Shown: piece by piece, positions 9,002-16,803 of the stretch
Numbering within the stretch: the stretch's first letter is position 1
Layout: every line of letters begins with the position of its first letter
Assembly: GCF_902497785.1 (NCBI RefSeq)
Contig: NZ_CABVHK010000026.1
Location: 20,179 to 84,178, forward strand
Origin: Pseudomonas fluorescens
GTDB lineage: Bacteria > Pseudomonadota > Gammaproteobacteria > Pseudomonadales > Pseudomonadaceae
Length of the DNA stretch: 64,000 nt
Direction: 5' to 3'
Position numbers and translations under genes: made by a program
Notes under the pieces: generated by a model
What the model was told of the DNA's origin: nothing
The model's database searches: none
What the model saw: the letters and a program-made list of their open reading frames with translations, nothing else

Positions 9002-9206
9002 AGTGCATCTCCTTCAAGGAATTGACTCTCGTTGAAACCAGAGAGTTTGAGCGTCAGCTCGATGAGGATGATGAAGGGACGCACCTGTCAGCACGCTTAG
9101 CCAGTGATTACACTTTTGACAGCATACGGAGAAACTCAACATCTGAAAAATCGACTGGCGTCATGAAATTTGACCGCACCACAGAACCGACAGCCGGCTG
9201 CATAAA

Positions 9207-9220
9207 TTGATATAGATCAA
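9207..9220. promoter_or_regulatory. perfect Anr/FNR-type box
   Basis: TTGATATAGATCAA is an exact match to the TTGAT-N4-ATCAA consensus of the Anr/FNR oxygen-sensing regulators. Its centre lies about 41 bp before a plausible start site if TATGTT (9242-9247) is the -10 element of the gene at 9287, which is the normal class II activator position. Confidence 0.6.
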
Positions 9221-9286
9221 CCGTGGCACTTCAATGTGGCGTATGTTGAAAAATCAAAATCCGCTAATCAGTACCGGAGATTCTCC

Positions 9287-9682
9287 ATGTTCTGGTTTCG
9301 CCATCGTCAACCAACGTTCATACGCCTCGCCGTCGTGCTGTGGGTGTTAGCGTTTGGTCTGGCAGCGACCCAGGGATGTCTGGTACAGCCCAGCCACAAT
9401 CCGGCTACAACGCATGTCTCGCTGAACACTCCGCAAGATAACGAAAGCCACGACGCCCATGCCCTCGGCTGCCTTCAGCACTGCGCCGATGCGGCGATAG
9501 CTGTAAGTCCTTCGCTCCATCTTCAAACATTTGATCTGTTCAGTTGGACGCTTCTGCTCCTTATCCCAGCGTTGCTGATTTTGTATCCCGCCAATCCCTC
9601 CGCTTTTGCCTTTCTTGCATTACGGAGCCCTGTACCTGCCAGACCTCCTGCCCGCCTGATTTTCGTCCGTTTCAACGATTAA
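9287..9682 (+). CDS. small membrane protein of the copper cluster
   Basis: A 131-residue membrane protein. The ATG at 9287 follows GGAGATTCTCC. There is one hydrophobic segment near residues 14-30 (LAVVLWVLAFGLAAT), a periplasmic loop rich in His and Cys (ESHDAHALGCLQHCADAA) that could bind copper, then a second hydrophobic segment (WTLLLLIPALLIL) and a proline/arginine-rich tail. I know it only as a hypothetical protein that travels with Pseudomonas copper genes. It begins the rightward run of copper genes and has an Anr-type box in its promoter. Confidence 0.65.
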   Translation: MFWFRHRQPTFIRLAVVLWVLAFGLAATQGCLVQPSHNPATTHVSLNTPQDNESHDAHALGCLQHCADAAIAVSPSLHLQTFDLFSWTLLLLIPALLILYPANPSAFAFLALRSPVPARPPARLIFVRFND

Positions 9683-9781
9683 TCCGACCTTCTGCGCGCC
9701 CATCTTCGGCGCACTGTCTGACTGCGCCTATCTGGTGCGGCTCGGTATTACCTGAGTTGTCCTGACCCTTTGGAGATTGCC

Positions 9782-10180
9782 ATGCATACCTCATTGAAAT
9801 TTATCCTCGCCACCTTGCTCGTGAGCAGCCCACTCATGGCCTCGGCAGTCGATGAGCATCACCCGGAGCAGACTCCGACCGCACCCGGCCAGACCAGCGA
9901 ATCAGCTACGCCGATGCAAAACAATGTCATGACCGAGCAAATGCAAAAAATGCAGGCTGCACACGACAAGGCAGCCGCCGCCAAGACCCCTGCCGAGCGA
10001 CACGCCGCCATGCAGGAGAGCATGAAGACGATGAAGGACAGCATGGCCATGATGCATAAGAACTGTCATGGCATGGGCATGGGCGGCAACAAAGACGGCA
10101 TGGAGATGGGAATGATGAACATGATGATGAAAATGATGGATCAGCAATCGAGCATGATGAACATGCCGATGAGCAAGTGA
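9782..10180 (+). CDS. Met-rich periplasmic copper-binding protein
   Basis: A 132-residue exported protein. The ATG at 9782 behind GGAGATTGCC begins a signal peptide ending LMASA. The mature protein has a His/Glu start (VDEHHPEQ), a helical middle (MTEQMQKMQAAHDKAAAAK), and a C-terminal third dominated by Met with His, Gly and Cys (KNCHGMGMGG, MMNMMMKMMDQQ). Such Met clusters bind Cu(I). It is probably a periplasmic copper or silver buffer. Codon use becomes repetitive in the Met tract, as expected. Confidence 0.7.
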   Translation: MHTSLKFILATLLVSSPLMASAVDEHHPEQTPTAPGQTSESATPMQNNVMTEQMQKMQAAHDKAAAAKTPAERHAAMQESMKTMKDSMAMMHKNCHGMGMGGNKDGMEMGMMNMMMKMMDQQSSMMNMPMSK

Positions 10181-10211
10181 CGTGCACAAGCCTGTAGGCA
10201 ATGCAGCGACG

Positions 10212-10244
10212 GTTTTACCTTAGCCAATATGCCAAGGGTAAAAC
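10212..10244 (+). promoter_or_regulatory. long dyad between copper genes
   Basis: Arms GTTTTACCTT (10212-10221) and AAGGGTAAAAC (10234-10244) form an inverted repeat with one bulged base. TTTACC and TAAAAC are 19 bp apart, the spacing of MerR-family (CueR-like) promoters, and the ACCTT/AAGG halves resemble CueR sites. It could equally be a weak terminator of the preceding gene, though it lacks a T run. Confidence 0.4.
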
Positions 10245-10306
10245 TGCCGCCCGTTGAACCTATACGCCGTACCACTGAACAGCACTTCCCTCAGGAGTAC
10301 AGAACC

Positions 10307-10558
10307 ATGATGAATTCACCACATTCCGCTAACACCGCTCCAACATTTTTGAGGAGCAAACCCGGTATAGCGCTGGGCATGCTGCTGGTGATCGTGCTGT
10401 TCTATCTAGCAAGAGAACACTACGGCCATATGTTGGGATTACTGCCTTACATGATTTTGCTGTTGTGCCCGCTGATGCATTTTTTCGGGCACCACCACGG
10501 TGGTCACAGTCATCACGGCGACACCTCAGTCTCAACCAAAGATGCGAACAGGAGTTAG
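10307..10558 (+). CDS. DUF2933 small membrane protein
   Basis: An 83-residue protein starting at ATG 10307 after AGGAGT. It has one or two transmembrane helices (ALGMLLVIVLFYLARE and LGLLPYMILLLCPLMHFF) followed by a His-rich tail (GHHHGGHSHHGD). This matches the DUF2933 family of tiny membrane proteins found beside copper ATPases. It ends 3 bp before the P-type ATPase gene, so the two are in one transcript. The His tail probably faces metal; the actual role is unknown. Confidence 0.8.
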   Translation: MMNSPHSANTAPTFLRSKPGIALGMLLVIVLFYLAREHYGHMLGLLPYMILLLCPLMHFFGHHHGGHSHHGDTSVSTKDANRS

Positions 10559-10561
10559 CTC

Positions 10562-12919
10562 ATGAACACCCCTGAGGTTCGTCAAGAGCACGGCCCAATA
10601 CAGAACGCTGAACCCCAACCCACCGGAGCTCACGATCCCGTGTGCGGCATGACCGTGAGTAACGACAGCCAGTTCAGCACGGAATATGAGGGGCAAAACT
10701 ACCGGTTCTGCAGCCAGAAATGCCAAACGACCTTCAGGGCAGCGCCGGAGCGTTATCGAATATCTCAACTGAAAATCGAACCAGTCCCTCAGACAACAGC
10801 AGAACCGTTAACGGGTGCCGCTGAATACACATGTCCCATGCATCCGGAAATTCGCCAGATCGGCCCCGGCGTCTGCCCTAAGTGCGGCATGACCTTAGAG
10901 CCGGTGATTCCCGAATTGGAGGAAGAGGAGAACTTAGAACTCAAGGACTTCTCCCAGCGCTTCTGGTGGACATTGCCACTGACAGTGATCGTCACCGTGC
11001 TGGCTATGGGTGGGCATGCCCTGGAGCTGTTCCATGGCACCACGCAAAATTGGGTCGAGCTGGGATTGGCTACACCCGTCGTGCTTTGGGCTGGCTGGCC
11101 GTTTTATGTGCGCGGCGTGCGCTCGGTGATTCAGCGTAGTCCGAACATGTGGACGTTGATCGGGCTTGGCACGGCGGCGGCCTACCTTTACAGCGTCGTG
11201 GCCACCCTGGCCCCCGATGTATTCCCCAGCAACTTCATGATGGAGGGCCGCATCGGTGTGTACTTCGAAGCGGCGGCTGTGATCATCTCACTGACCCTTC
11301 TCGGCCAGATGCTCGAGCTCAAGGCTCGCTCGCAAACCTCGGCTGCCATCAAGTCGCTGCTTGGACTGGCCCCAAAAACTGCCCGTCGGATCAATGCCGA
11401 TGGCACGGAAGAAGACATCCCTCTGACACACGTACACAGCGGCGACACGTTACGTGTGCGACCGGGCGAAAAAGTGCCTGTCGACGGTCAGGTGTTGCAA
11501 GGCGAAAGCGCTGTAGATGAGTCGATGCTCACCGGCGAACCGATACCGATCATGAAGAGAGCCGGCGACGCGCTGATTGGCGCCACTCTCAACATTCACG
11601 GCAGTCTGGTGATGCAGGCGCAGAAGATAGGGTCGGCGACCCTGCTCGCACAGATTGTGCAGATGGTTGTGCAGGCACAACGCTCAAAAGCGCCGATGCA
11701 ACGGCTGGCAGATGTGATTGCCAGTTACTTCGTGATCGTTGTGATTGCTATCGCCGCGCTAACTCTACTCGGCTGGGGGCTGTGGGGGCCCGAGCCAAGT
11801 TGGGTGTTTGGACTGATCAACGCTGTCGCGGTCATGATCATTGCCTGTCCCTGTGCCCTTGGCCTAGCGACACCGATGTCAGTCATGGTTGCCACCGGCA
11901 AGGCTGCTGGCAGCGGCGTATTGTTTCGCGATGCCGCCGCCATCGAAAACCTGCGCAAGATAGACATCTTGATAGTCGACAAAACTGGCACCCTCACTGA
12001 AGGTCGACCAGCGTTCCATAGCGTCGGGGCCGTACCCGGATTTACTCAGGATGAAGTGTTGCGCCTGGCCGCAAGTCTCGATCAGGGCAGTGAGCATCCA
12101 TTGGCCCACGCCATCGTCGAGCAGGCTCGTGCCGCAGGGCTAAAACTGGTGACACCTGAAACCTTCGAGTCAGCCTCAGGTATTGGTGTAAGCGGGCAGG
12201 TCGAGGGTCGCCGCCTGATGCTAGGCAATACCGCGTTGATGCAGGAGGCCGGCGTTTCCACAGAGAGCTTGCAAGAACATGCCGAGAAGCTACGCGGCGA
12301 CGGTACGAGCATCATGTACCTGGCAGTCGATGGCGCCCTGGCGGGTTTGCTGGCTGTTGCCGACCCCATCAAACCCACCACGAAGCTGGCCGTCGAGCGT
12401 CTGCAGGCGGATGGCGTCAAGGTCATCATGGCCACTGGCGACGGCCTTACGACTGCTCGCTCGGTAGCTCGCCAGTTGGGCATCGAGGAGGTTCACGGCG
12501 AGGTCAAACCGCAAGATAAAGAGCGTCTGGTGGCATCTCTGCAACAAGCCGGACACCGGGTGGCGATGGCCGGCGACGGTATTAATGATGCCCCCGCACT
12601 GGCTCGCGCTGATGTAGGTATCGCCATGGGCACTGGCACTGACGTGGCAATGAACAGCGCTCAGGTCACCCTGGTCAAGGGGGATCTGCTCGGTATCCTG
12701 CGTGCTCGCAGCCTGTCAGTCGCAACGGTGAGAAATATGCACCAGAACCTGACCTTCGCCTTCCTTTACAACGCCATGGGTATCCCACTGGCTGCCGGCT
12801 TGTTCTTTCCACTTACCGGTCACCTTCTGTCACCGCTCATTGCCGCACTGGCCATGAGCGTGAGCTCGGCGTCGGTAGTATTCAACGCCTTGCGTCTGCG
12901 CCAGGCTTCCATTGATTGA
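10562..12919 (+). CDS. copper-translocating P1B-type ATPase with YHS domain
   Basis: Inner-membrane Cu+ exporter of 785 residues. It has no CxxC HMA domain; instead it has an N-terminal YHS domain (DPVCGM at 25-30, FCSQKC) and a heavy-metal-binding domain (YTCPMHPE and GVCPKCGM, about 89-110). The core is standard: TGEP actuator loop (324-327), CPC metal site (429-431), phosphorylated Asp473 in DKTGT, SEHP nucleotide motif, GDGIND hinge and C-terminal MSVSSASVVFNALRL. Motif III reads ATGDG where most relatives have LTGD. Similar proteins are annotated as copper or silver ATPases. It is distinct from the core CopA at 53026, which has two HMA domains. Confidence 0.93.
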   Translation: MNTPEVRQEHGPIQNAEPQPTGAHDPVCGMTVSNDSQFSTEYEGQNYRFCSQKCQTTFRAAPERYRISQLKIEPVPQTTAEPLTGAAEYTCPMHPEIRQIGPGVCPKCGMTLEPVIPELEEEENLELKDFSQRFWWTLPLTVIVTVLAMGGHALELFHGTTQNWVELGLATPVVLWAGWPFYVRGVRSVIQRSPNMWTLIGLGTAAAYLYSVVATLAPDVFPSNFMMEGRIGVYFEAAAVIISLTLLGQMLELKARSQTSAAIKSLLGLAPKTARRINADGTEEDIPLTHVHSGDTLRVRPGEKVPVDGQVLQGESAVDESMLTGEPIPIMKRAGDALIGATLNIHGSLVMQAQKIGSATLLAQIVQMVVQAQRSKAPMQRLADVIASYFVIVVIAIAALTLLGWGLWGPEPSWVFGLINAVAVMIIACPCALGLATPMSVMVATGKAAGSGVLFRDAAAIENLRKIDILIVDKTGTLTEGRPAFHSVGAVPGFTQDEVLRLAASLDQGSEHPLAHAIVEQARAAGLKLVTPETFESASGIGVSGQVEGRRLMLGNTALMQEAGVSTESLQEHAEKLRGDGTSIMYLAVDGALAGLLAVADPIKPTTKLAVERLQADGVKVIMATGDGLTTARSVARQLGIEEVHGEVKPQDKERLVASLQQAGHRVAMAGDGINDAPALARADVGIAMGTGTDVAMNSAQVTLVKGDLLGILRARSLSVATVRNMHQNLTFAFLYNAMGIPLAAGLFFPLTGHLLSPLIAALAMSVSSASVVFNALRLRQASID

Positions 12920-12933
12920 GTGAAAACGACCGC

Positions 12934-12964
12934 TTGACCTTGCCATGGCAGCAAGGTTGAGGAT
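12934..12964 (+). promoter_or_regulatory. CueR-type promoter of the island copZ
   Basis: TTGACC (12934-12939) and GAGGAT (12959-12964) are separated by the 19-bp spacer typical of MerR-family promoters. Inside is the dyad ACCTTGCC...AGCAAGGT (12937-12957), nearly the same as the operators before the core copZ (52344) and copA (52969). It lies 70 bp before the copZ-like gene. Confidence 0.75.
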
Positions 12965-13033
12965 AAGCCAACGCCGCAGAAAAGCCTCGTGCGTCAGTCT
13001 TTCCATGATCAATTTAGTTGTGAGGAGTCACCA

Positions 13034-13306
13034 ATGAAAACTGTTGAACTGCAAGTCCAAGGCATGAGCTGTGGTTCGTGTGTCAAACATGTCACCGAAG
13101 CGCTGCGCCCACTTGAAGGAGTCAGTGACGTAACAGTGGATCTACAAGCCGGACGGGTGGAGGTCAGCGGCGATTCGGACAGTCAAGCGCTGCTTGCGGC
13201 CCTGGAGAACGCGGGCTATCCAGCACAGCTGGCGACAGTGGAAAGCGTAGCGAGTAAGAAAACCTCGGGCTGTGGCGGGAACGGCGGCGGTTGCTGCTGC
13301 CGGTAA
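13034..13306 (+). CDS. copZ: CopZ-like copper chaperone with Cys-rich tail
   Basis: Cytoplasmic heavy-metal-associated (HMA) protein of 90 residues. The ATG at 13034 follows GAGGAG. The first 66 residues are a classic HMA ferredoxin-like fold with GMSCGSCV copper ligands (residues 10-17). Unlike ordinary CopZ it ends with SGCGGNGGGCCCR, a second clustered-Cys site. It probably passes Cu+ to the P-type ATPase encoded upstream. Its own CueR-type promoter lets it be expressed separately from the ATPase. Confidence 0.88.
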   Translation: MKTVELQVQGMSCGSCVKHVTEALRPLEGVSDVTVDLQAGRVEVSGDSDSQALLAALENAGYPAQLATVESVASKKTSGCGGNGGGCCCR

Positions 13307-13333
13307 GCATTATTTATAAACAGGAGAACTCCC

Positions 13334-13486
13334 ATTAATGCCAGTCTGCGAATTGCTGCGTTCACGACACTACTCATGACCGGAGCGGCACAAGCCGCTG
13401 AAGTCATCGACGTTTACCGCGATCCTAACTGCGGCTGCTGCAAGGCAAACCATCTCCGCTCTATCGCTACCATCATGACGCTTTAG
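13334..13486 (+). pseudogene. broken second DUF411 (copG-like) gene
   Basis: In the frame beginning at 13334 the translation includes SLRIAAFTTLLMTGAAQA (a signal peptide) and then VYRDPNCGCCKA, the DUF411 signature. The protein then loses the family sequence (KANHLRSIA...) and stops at 13484-13486 after 50 codons, against about 150 in intact copG at 3935. A good AGGAGA site lies at 13322-13327, but the codon at the correct distance is ATT, not ATG. So the gene has lost both its start codon and its last two thirds, probably by deletion at the join with the unrelated block that begins after 13,490. Confidence 0.75.
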
Positions 13487-13508
13487 TCAAATGCTTGAAA
13501 CGTCGTCA

Positions 13509-13787
13509 TCAAAGGTCATCCTGCTCTTCCCGAATGTCGACTTCGCCCATCGCTCCTAGGTAAATCTTGCGACAAGGAAGCTTGGTGATGAGCCCGTTTT
13601 CGAAAAGCACCCTGGGAATATCCCCGAACAAGCTCGACACTTCCCATTTCTCTGTGAGCGGCTTCATTGCCTCTGCTATGAATGAATCGAGGTCGAAGTC
13701 CTGTGTTGCAACAAAGGGCCCAGCGCGGTCGTAACTCTCAAAAATGCCCGAGGCAATGCAGATGACTTCGCCTGCCTTGACGATCAT
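13509..13787 (-). CDS. hypothetical protein
   Basis: A 92-residue soluble, acidic protein. The start at 13787 follows GAGGTGGC; the frame extends upstream to 13919, but that part overlaps the next gene and lacks a ribosome site. Visible elements are GEVICIASGIFESYD near the N-terminus and LPCRKIYLGAMGEVD near the C-terminus. No recognised domain. It lies immediately right of the broken DUF411 gene and on the opposite strand, in a block of small accessory genes all read leftward. Confidence 0.55.
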   Translation of the reverse strand: MIVKAGEVICIASGIFESYDRAGPFVATQDFDLDSFIAEAMKPLTEKWEVSSLFGDIPRVLFENGLITKLPCRKIYLGAMGEVDIREEQDDL

Positions 13788-13842
13788 GACGCCACCTCGA
13801 AGCCATTCAGGAGGCTTCGCCAGTTGAAGAAGACCACGACTA

Positions 13843-14226
13843 TTACTGCAACCCTCGCGGGGTGAAGTGGTGCATCCCCTGTGAAAGCCGCAGAAACTCA
13901 CGCAGACTTGCACGTCCATTGCCCCTCTGGAACGTGGCGATGACGTACCTAGAGTTCACTGTGGTCAGCACCCAAAATCGGCCCTCGCGCTCCGCCTTAA
14001 TGACGTCAGAAGTCCGGATCGCGTGACCGTCGCCGAACCGTCCATATTGGTCTTTACGGTTGTGACCAAACACGACGCCTAATCCAGCACGAGCCTTTAT
14101 GGATACTCCGCAGAGATAGGCTGTTATAGGTTTGTCGAAGCCTTGCGCTTGTGCTTTTAGGATTCGTGCGAGATCGAAATCTGTATGTCGTTTTCCATGA
14201 AAATTTACATCCAAAGTATTCAGCAA
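13843..14226 (-). CDS. hypothetical protein with TTG start
   Basis: A 127-residue basic soluble protein. The first codon is TTG, placed 7 bases after a strong AAGGAG site, which supports this unusual start. The sequence has a DLARILKAQAQGF helix, a beta-rich centre (GLGVVFGHNRKDQYGRF) and WVLTTVNSRYVIATF. No recognised family, signal peptide or membrane segment. It is 55 bp upstream of the 92-residue gene on the same strand and may be cotranscribed with it. Confidence 0.55.
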   Translation of the reverse strand: MLNTLDVNFHGKRHTDFDLARILKAQAQGFDKPITAYLCGVSIKARAGLGVVFGHNRKDQYGRFGDGHAIRTSDVIKAEREGRFWVLTTVNSRYVIATFQRGNGRASLREFLRLSQGMHHFTPRGLQ

Positions 14227-14316
14227 AATTGCACTCCTTTCGCAGCCCGTATGGCGTTACCAGGAAATCCACACGGAACCATCTGCGCTGATATCGTGCG
14301 GGATTTTTGGTAAATT

Positions 14317-14763
14317 TCAGGCTGTACGGATCATGTTCACGTGATAGACCGGACGGAGGTTGCTTAGCACATCACTGCTGAAGCCAGGTTGGTGAGAGCT
14401 GTGGTATTTGGAGCCGGTCTCCACCTCCAGCAGGCACACAGCACACTCGTTTTGGTCTTCACCAAGCGTCACTTTGGTCAGTTTCTCCATGCGCCAAACT
14501 CCCGTGCCATTCATGTGGGCAGGTGTGACTACTTGCACCTCTGTGATGACCGTCTCCGCGTCCTGGGCAATCAGCAGTTGCTGAAGCCGTGGTTCGCTGT
14601 CGATCATCAGAACCGCCTCTGAAATTCTGTCCTCGTACATGGCCTGGACAGTTACGTGATACCAGTGATTACGAAGCACTTTGGATACCTGATGCCATTG
14701 GTACTGACCCTCACCGAACATGCCCGGTAGGCCTAGCATGTCGGCGTCGTGTGTTTTAAACAT
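14317..14763 (-). CDS. hypothetical protein
   Basis: A 148-residue soluble protein starting behind AAGGACATACG. It contains LGLPGMFGEGQYQWHQVSKV near the N-terminus, a strand-rich middle (VTVQAMYEDRISEAVLMID) and a Cys pair in CAVCLLEVETG. I do not recognise the family. It is in the leftward block of small genes between the copper cluster and the regulator at 15424. The 90 bp separating it from the 127-residue gene shows nothing notable. Confidence 0.55.
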   Translation of the reverse strand: MFKTHDADMLGLPGMFGEGQYQWHQVSKVLRNHWYHVTVQAMYEDRISEAVLMIDSEPRLQQLLIAQDAETVITEVQVVTPAHMNGTGVWRMEKLTKVTLGEDQNECAVCLLEVETGSKYHSSHQPGFSSDVLSNLRPVYHVNMIRTA

Positions 14764-14804
14764 CGTATGTCCTTAGCCTGAATGGGCTCCGATACAGAGC
14801 GCAG

Positions 14805-15197
14805 TTAGAAGAGGGAGAAAACGTCTTTCAGGCTTGCGAGCTGTTCATGACCAGGGCCAATCAACACGTAAACAGAGTTCCTGGTTTCGAACGCAACACC
14901 GTCGTGGAATCCGGTACACATGCTTGAACGAACCCAGTCGCCCCGTTCGAAACGGCCTTGGCTGTCCTCGGCCACGTTGTGAGCAAACAGGATCATCGGG
15001 AGCTGGCCAGCTGCATGGCATTTGAAGAGTTCGTCGCGAGTGACTTCAATGCGAAATATTGTCCAGTCGCGAACTAGGCAGTAAGGCTTTTTAGGGAATC
15101 GTTCAACTGCTAAAGCTCGAGCTTCAGAAGTACCCTCCAGGCCTTCAAGGGGCGTTCTTGACCCTTTCATAAAGTCGGGCTCTTGGACGCTAGCCAT
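14805..15197 (-). CDS. DUF6957-like hypothetical protein
   Basis: A 130-residue soluble protein. The ATG at 15197 is chosen because GAGGTGAA lies just before it; the frame continues upstream without a ribosome site. It has the pattern I recall for the Pseudomonas DUF6957 family: FPKKPYCLVRDW, a TRDELFKCHAAGQLP helix, then HNVAEDSQGRFERGDWVRSS and ETRNSVYVLIGPG. Function unknown. It is divergent from the helix-turn-helix gene at 15424 with a strong inverted repeat between them, so it may be a target of that regulator. Confidence 0.65.
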   Translation of the reverse strand: MASVQEPDFMKGSRTPLEGLEGTSEARALAVERFPKKPYCLVRDWTIFRIEVTRDELFKCHAAGQLPMILFAHNVAEDSQGRFERGDWVRSSMCTGFHDGVAFETRNSVYVLIGPGHEQLASLKDVFSLF

Positions 15198-15346
15198 AGG
15201 GTTCACCTCAATTAATAACCCGGAAATTGACAATTCAATCCCGCTTGTTTGCGCTCGCCCCTCGCAAAGAGTCTCTCCGCATGCCAGTTGCGTTGGCTTG
15301 GAGACGTCAATCGGATCACGGGAAGCCAGCCTGAAAGTGCTGCTAG

Positions 15347-15380
15347 CACCATAATACGGATGATAGTCCGTGTTATGGTG
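15347..15380. promoter_or_regulatory. inverted repeat operator before the HTH gene
   Basis: Two 13-base arms, CACCATAATACGG (15347-15359) and CCGTGTTATGGTG (15368-15380), match as an inverted repeat at 12 of 13 positions with an 8-base spacer. The repeat ends 43 bp before the regulator gene, a typical place for an autoregulatory operator. Confidence 0.65.
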
Positions 15381-15423
15381 CGACGCAATATGGCCTCATC
15401 CTCGATTTGCCTGGGGAAATGTC

Positions 15424-15915
15424 ATGGAGGCCGCAGAAGCCCTTGCTGTAGTAGTACGAGCACTGCGTAGAAGAAAGGGTTTTGCGCAGGAAAACCTGAT
15501 CACAATTGACCGTTCCTACTGGGGCCGGATAGAGCGTGGTGAAGTTAACATCACGATTGATGTGCTCATTCGTCTTGCAGCGCTAATGGAAGTTGAGCCG
15601 GCCTCACTCGTTCTCATGGCGACGTCGCTGCAATCTAATGAGCCGTTCGGGGAGGGCCTCAAACGCGTTTCCAAACAGATGAACAGAATTAGAAAAGAAA
15701 GTGTTGATCAGGAAATGGAGTCAATGGCACGAGCCGGAAAACTACCGCCTGGTCGACCCGTCCGATCCGATGCGGCGCGAAAGGCAGCGGAAGCTAATCG
15801 TTTGAGCAGCGCGGGCGTGTCTGTGTCAGAAATCGCAGAGAGACTGGAGCTGTCGAGATCGACTGTGCGCAGATATCTGAAAACAATCACGTCCAATCAA
15901 ACTGATTCCGTATGA
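15424..15915 (+). CDS. two-domain helix-turn-helix regulator
   Basis: A 163-residue DNA-binding protein. Residues about 1-65 form a Cro/CI (XRE) domain (VVVRALRRRKGFAQENLITIDRSYWGRIERG). A linker follows, and residues about 110-155 form a second HTH of the Hin-recombinase/resolvase type (AEANRLSSAGVSVSEIAERLELSRSTVRRYLK) preceded by PPGRPVRSD, an AT-hook-like basic stretch. The ATG at 15424 follows GGGGAAATGTC. Having both HTH types in one short protein is uncommon. The palindrome at 15347-15380 is the likely target. The gene divides leftward and rightward accessory blocks. Confidence 0.75.
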   Translation: MEAAEALAVVVRALRRRKGFAQENLITIDRSYWGRIERGEVNITIDVLIRLAALMEVEPASLVLMATSLQSNEPFGEGLKRVSKQMNRIRKESVDQEMESMARAGKLPPGRPVRSDAARKAAEANRLSSAGVSVSEIAERLELSRSTVRRYLKTITSNQTDSV

Positions 15916-15922
15916 TTTTCCA

Positions 15923-16027
15923 ATGACCAGCTCCCGGCTAAAAATGTCACAGGAAGGACTGCTGTGGAGAGCTGCGGTAGCTACGTTGCACTGGGCTCGC
16001 CAAGAGCCTAGCGTCTCAGAGAATTAA
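15923..16027 (+). pseudogene. decayed copy of the 16804 gene start
   Basis: A 34-codon frame beginning 8 bases after the HTH gene. Its first 15 codons (MTSSRLKMSQEGLLW) align with the start of the intact gene at 16804 (MTRARLNMAQEGQLW). It then diverges into ATLHWARQEPSVSEN and a stop. The last part lies inside the 177-bp repeat and reappears at 33992 as ATLRWARHEPND. Probably a relic, not a functional gene. Confidence 0.55.
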
Positions 16028-16153
16028 CTGCCGTCTTGAAGCCGAATGCAACGGACGTCTCCGTAAGATGTGCAAGGCTAATGTCCCCAATACGGCACAT
16101 TAACCGTCATTTTTTGGCTCAATGGCCCTATCCGGGCACATTAAGCTGAGCGA
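15978..16153 (+). repeat. 177-bp direct repeat, copy A
   Basis: From TAGCTACGTTGC to CATTAAGCTGAGCGA this stretch matches 33990-34166 in the same orientation, by eye about 80 percent identical. Its right half has two dyads, one TAATGT...CACATTA (16079-16102) and one built on GCTCAATG...CATTAAGC (16117-16146). The rest of the gap up to 16319 shows no gene that I can see. Confidence 0.75.
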
Positions 16154-16318
16154 ATAATGACGATGGCCTCTACTGCATGCACGGATAAGGTAGCGGAGAT
16201 AACCTTCCGTGTTGTCCCCACAAATCAACTCGGAGACTTGCTCTGTCGTGCGCGCTTTTCATTTCATATTTCGCTCCACTCGATTGGCCCATCCAGACTA
16301 CTGATTCACTGCCCCTTC

Positions 16319-16786
16319 TCAGGGTAACCCTTTCCCTGGATTGCTTTTGGTGAACATGCTAGCGATGATACGGGCATCAAGGAGAGCGTGATGCGGAAGC
16401 GGATCCCCGTCACTTGAGGCATCTAAAGTGGTTGCGTCGGTGGGGTAATTCCGAACGTTCCTTGGCCATTTACCATCGTCATATGCGAGTTCGCAGAAAA
16501 GCTCCCAATCGTACTGTGGAGCGTCTGTGACAATCTCCAGGACTTCGTCGAACGAGGCTAGGAAATCGAGCAATGCAGTTCTTGCCCCAGTAATGGGTTG
16601 CGCATTGCCGCCGCCCCACAGCTGCGGAAGCACGATTTCCTTTACGAAATCACTGCAGTCTTCTTCTTTCCAAGCATCGAGCAATTCCACGTAGAATTCG
16701 CGCCCATCCTCAGCCACCAATGCGAGTGATATCAGCTTCGCAGCCGCTGAAAGCTTGGTAAACTCGCAATCAAGAAAGACCCTCAC
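16319..16786 (-). CDS. DEDDh 3'-5' exonuclease (Rv2179c-like)
   Basis: A 155-residue nuclease of the DEDDh superfamily. Motif I is the N-terminal FLDCEFT (Asp6 and Glu8), a central Asp is in YDWELF, and motif III is HHALLDARI with the catalytic His and Asp. Length and motif spacing fit the compact Rv2179c-like exoribonuclease family, which degrades RNA from the 3' end. The start is GTG at 16786 after a distant GGAG. It is divergent from the gene at 16804 with only 17 bp between them. Such stand-alone exonucleases are common cargo of mobile islands; the substrate here is unknown. Confidence 0.75.
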   Translation of the reverse strand: MRVFLDCEFTKLSAAAKLISLALVAEDGREFYVELLDAWKEEDCSDFVKEIVLPQLWGGGNAQPITGARTALLDFLASFDEVLEIVTDAPQYDWELFCELAYDDGKWPRNVRNYPTDATTLDASSDGDPLPHHALLDARIIASMFTKSNPGKGLP

Positions 16787-16803
16787 CTTGTTAGAACTCC
16801 GTA

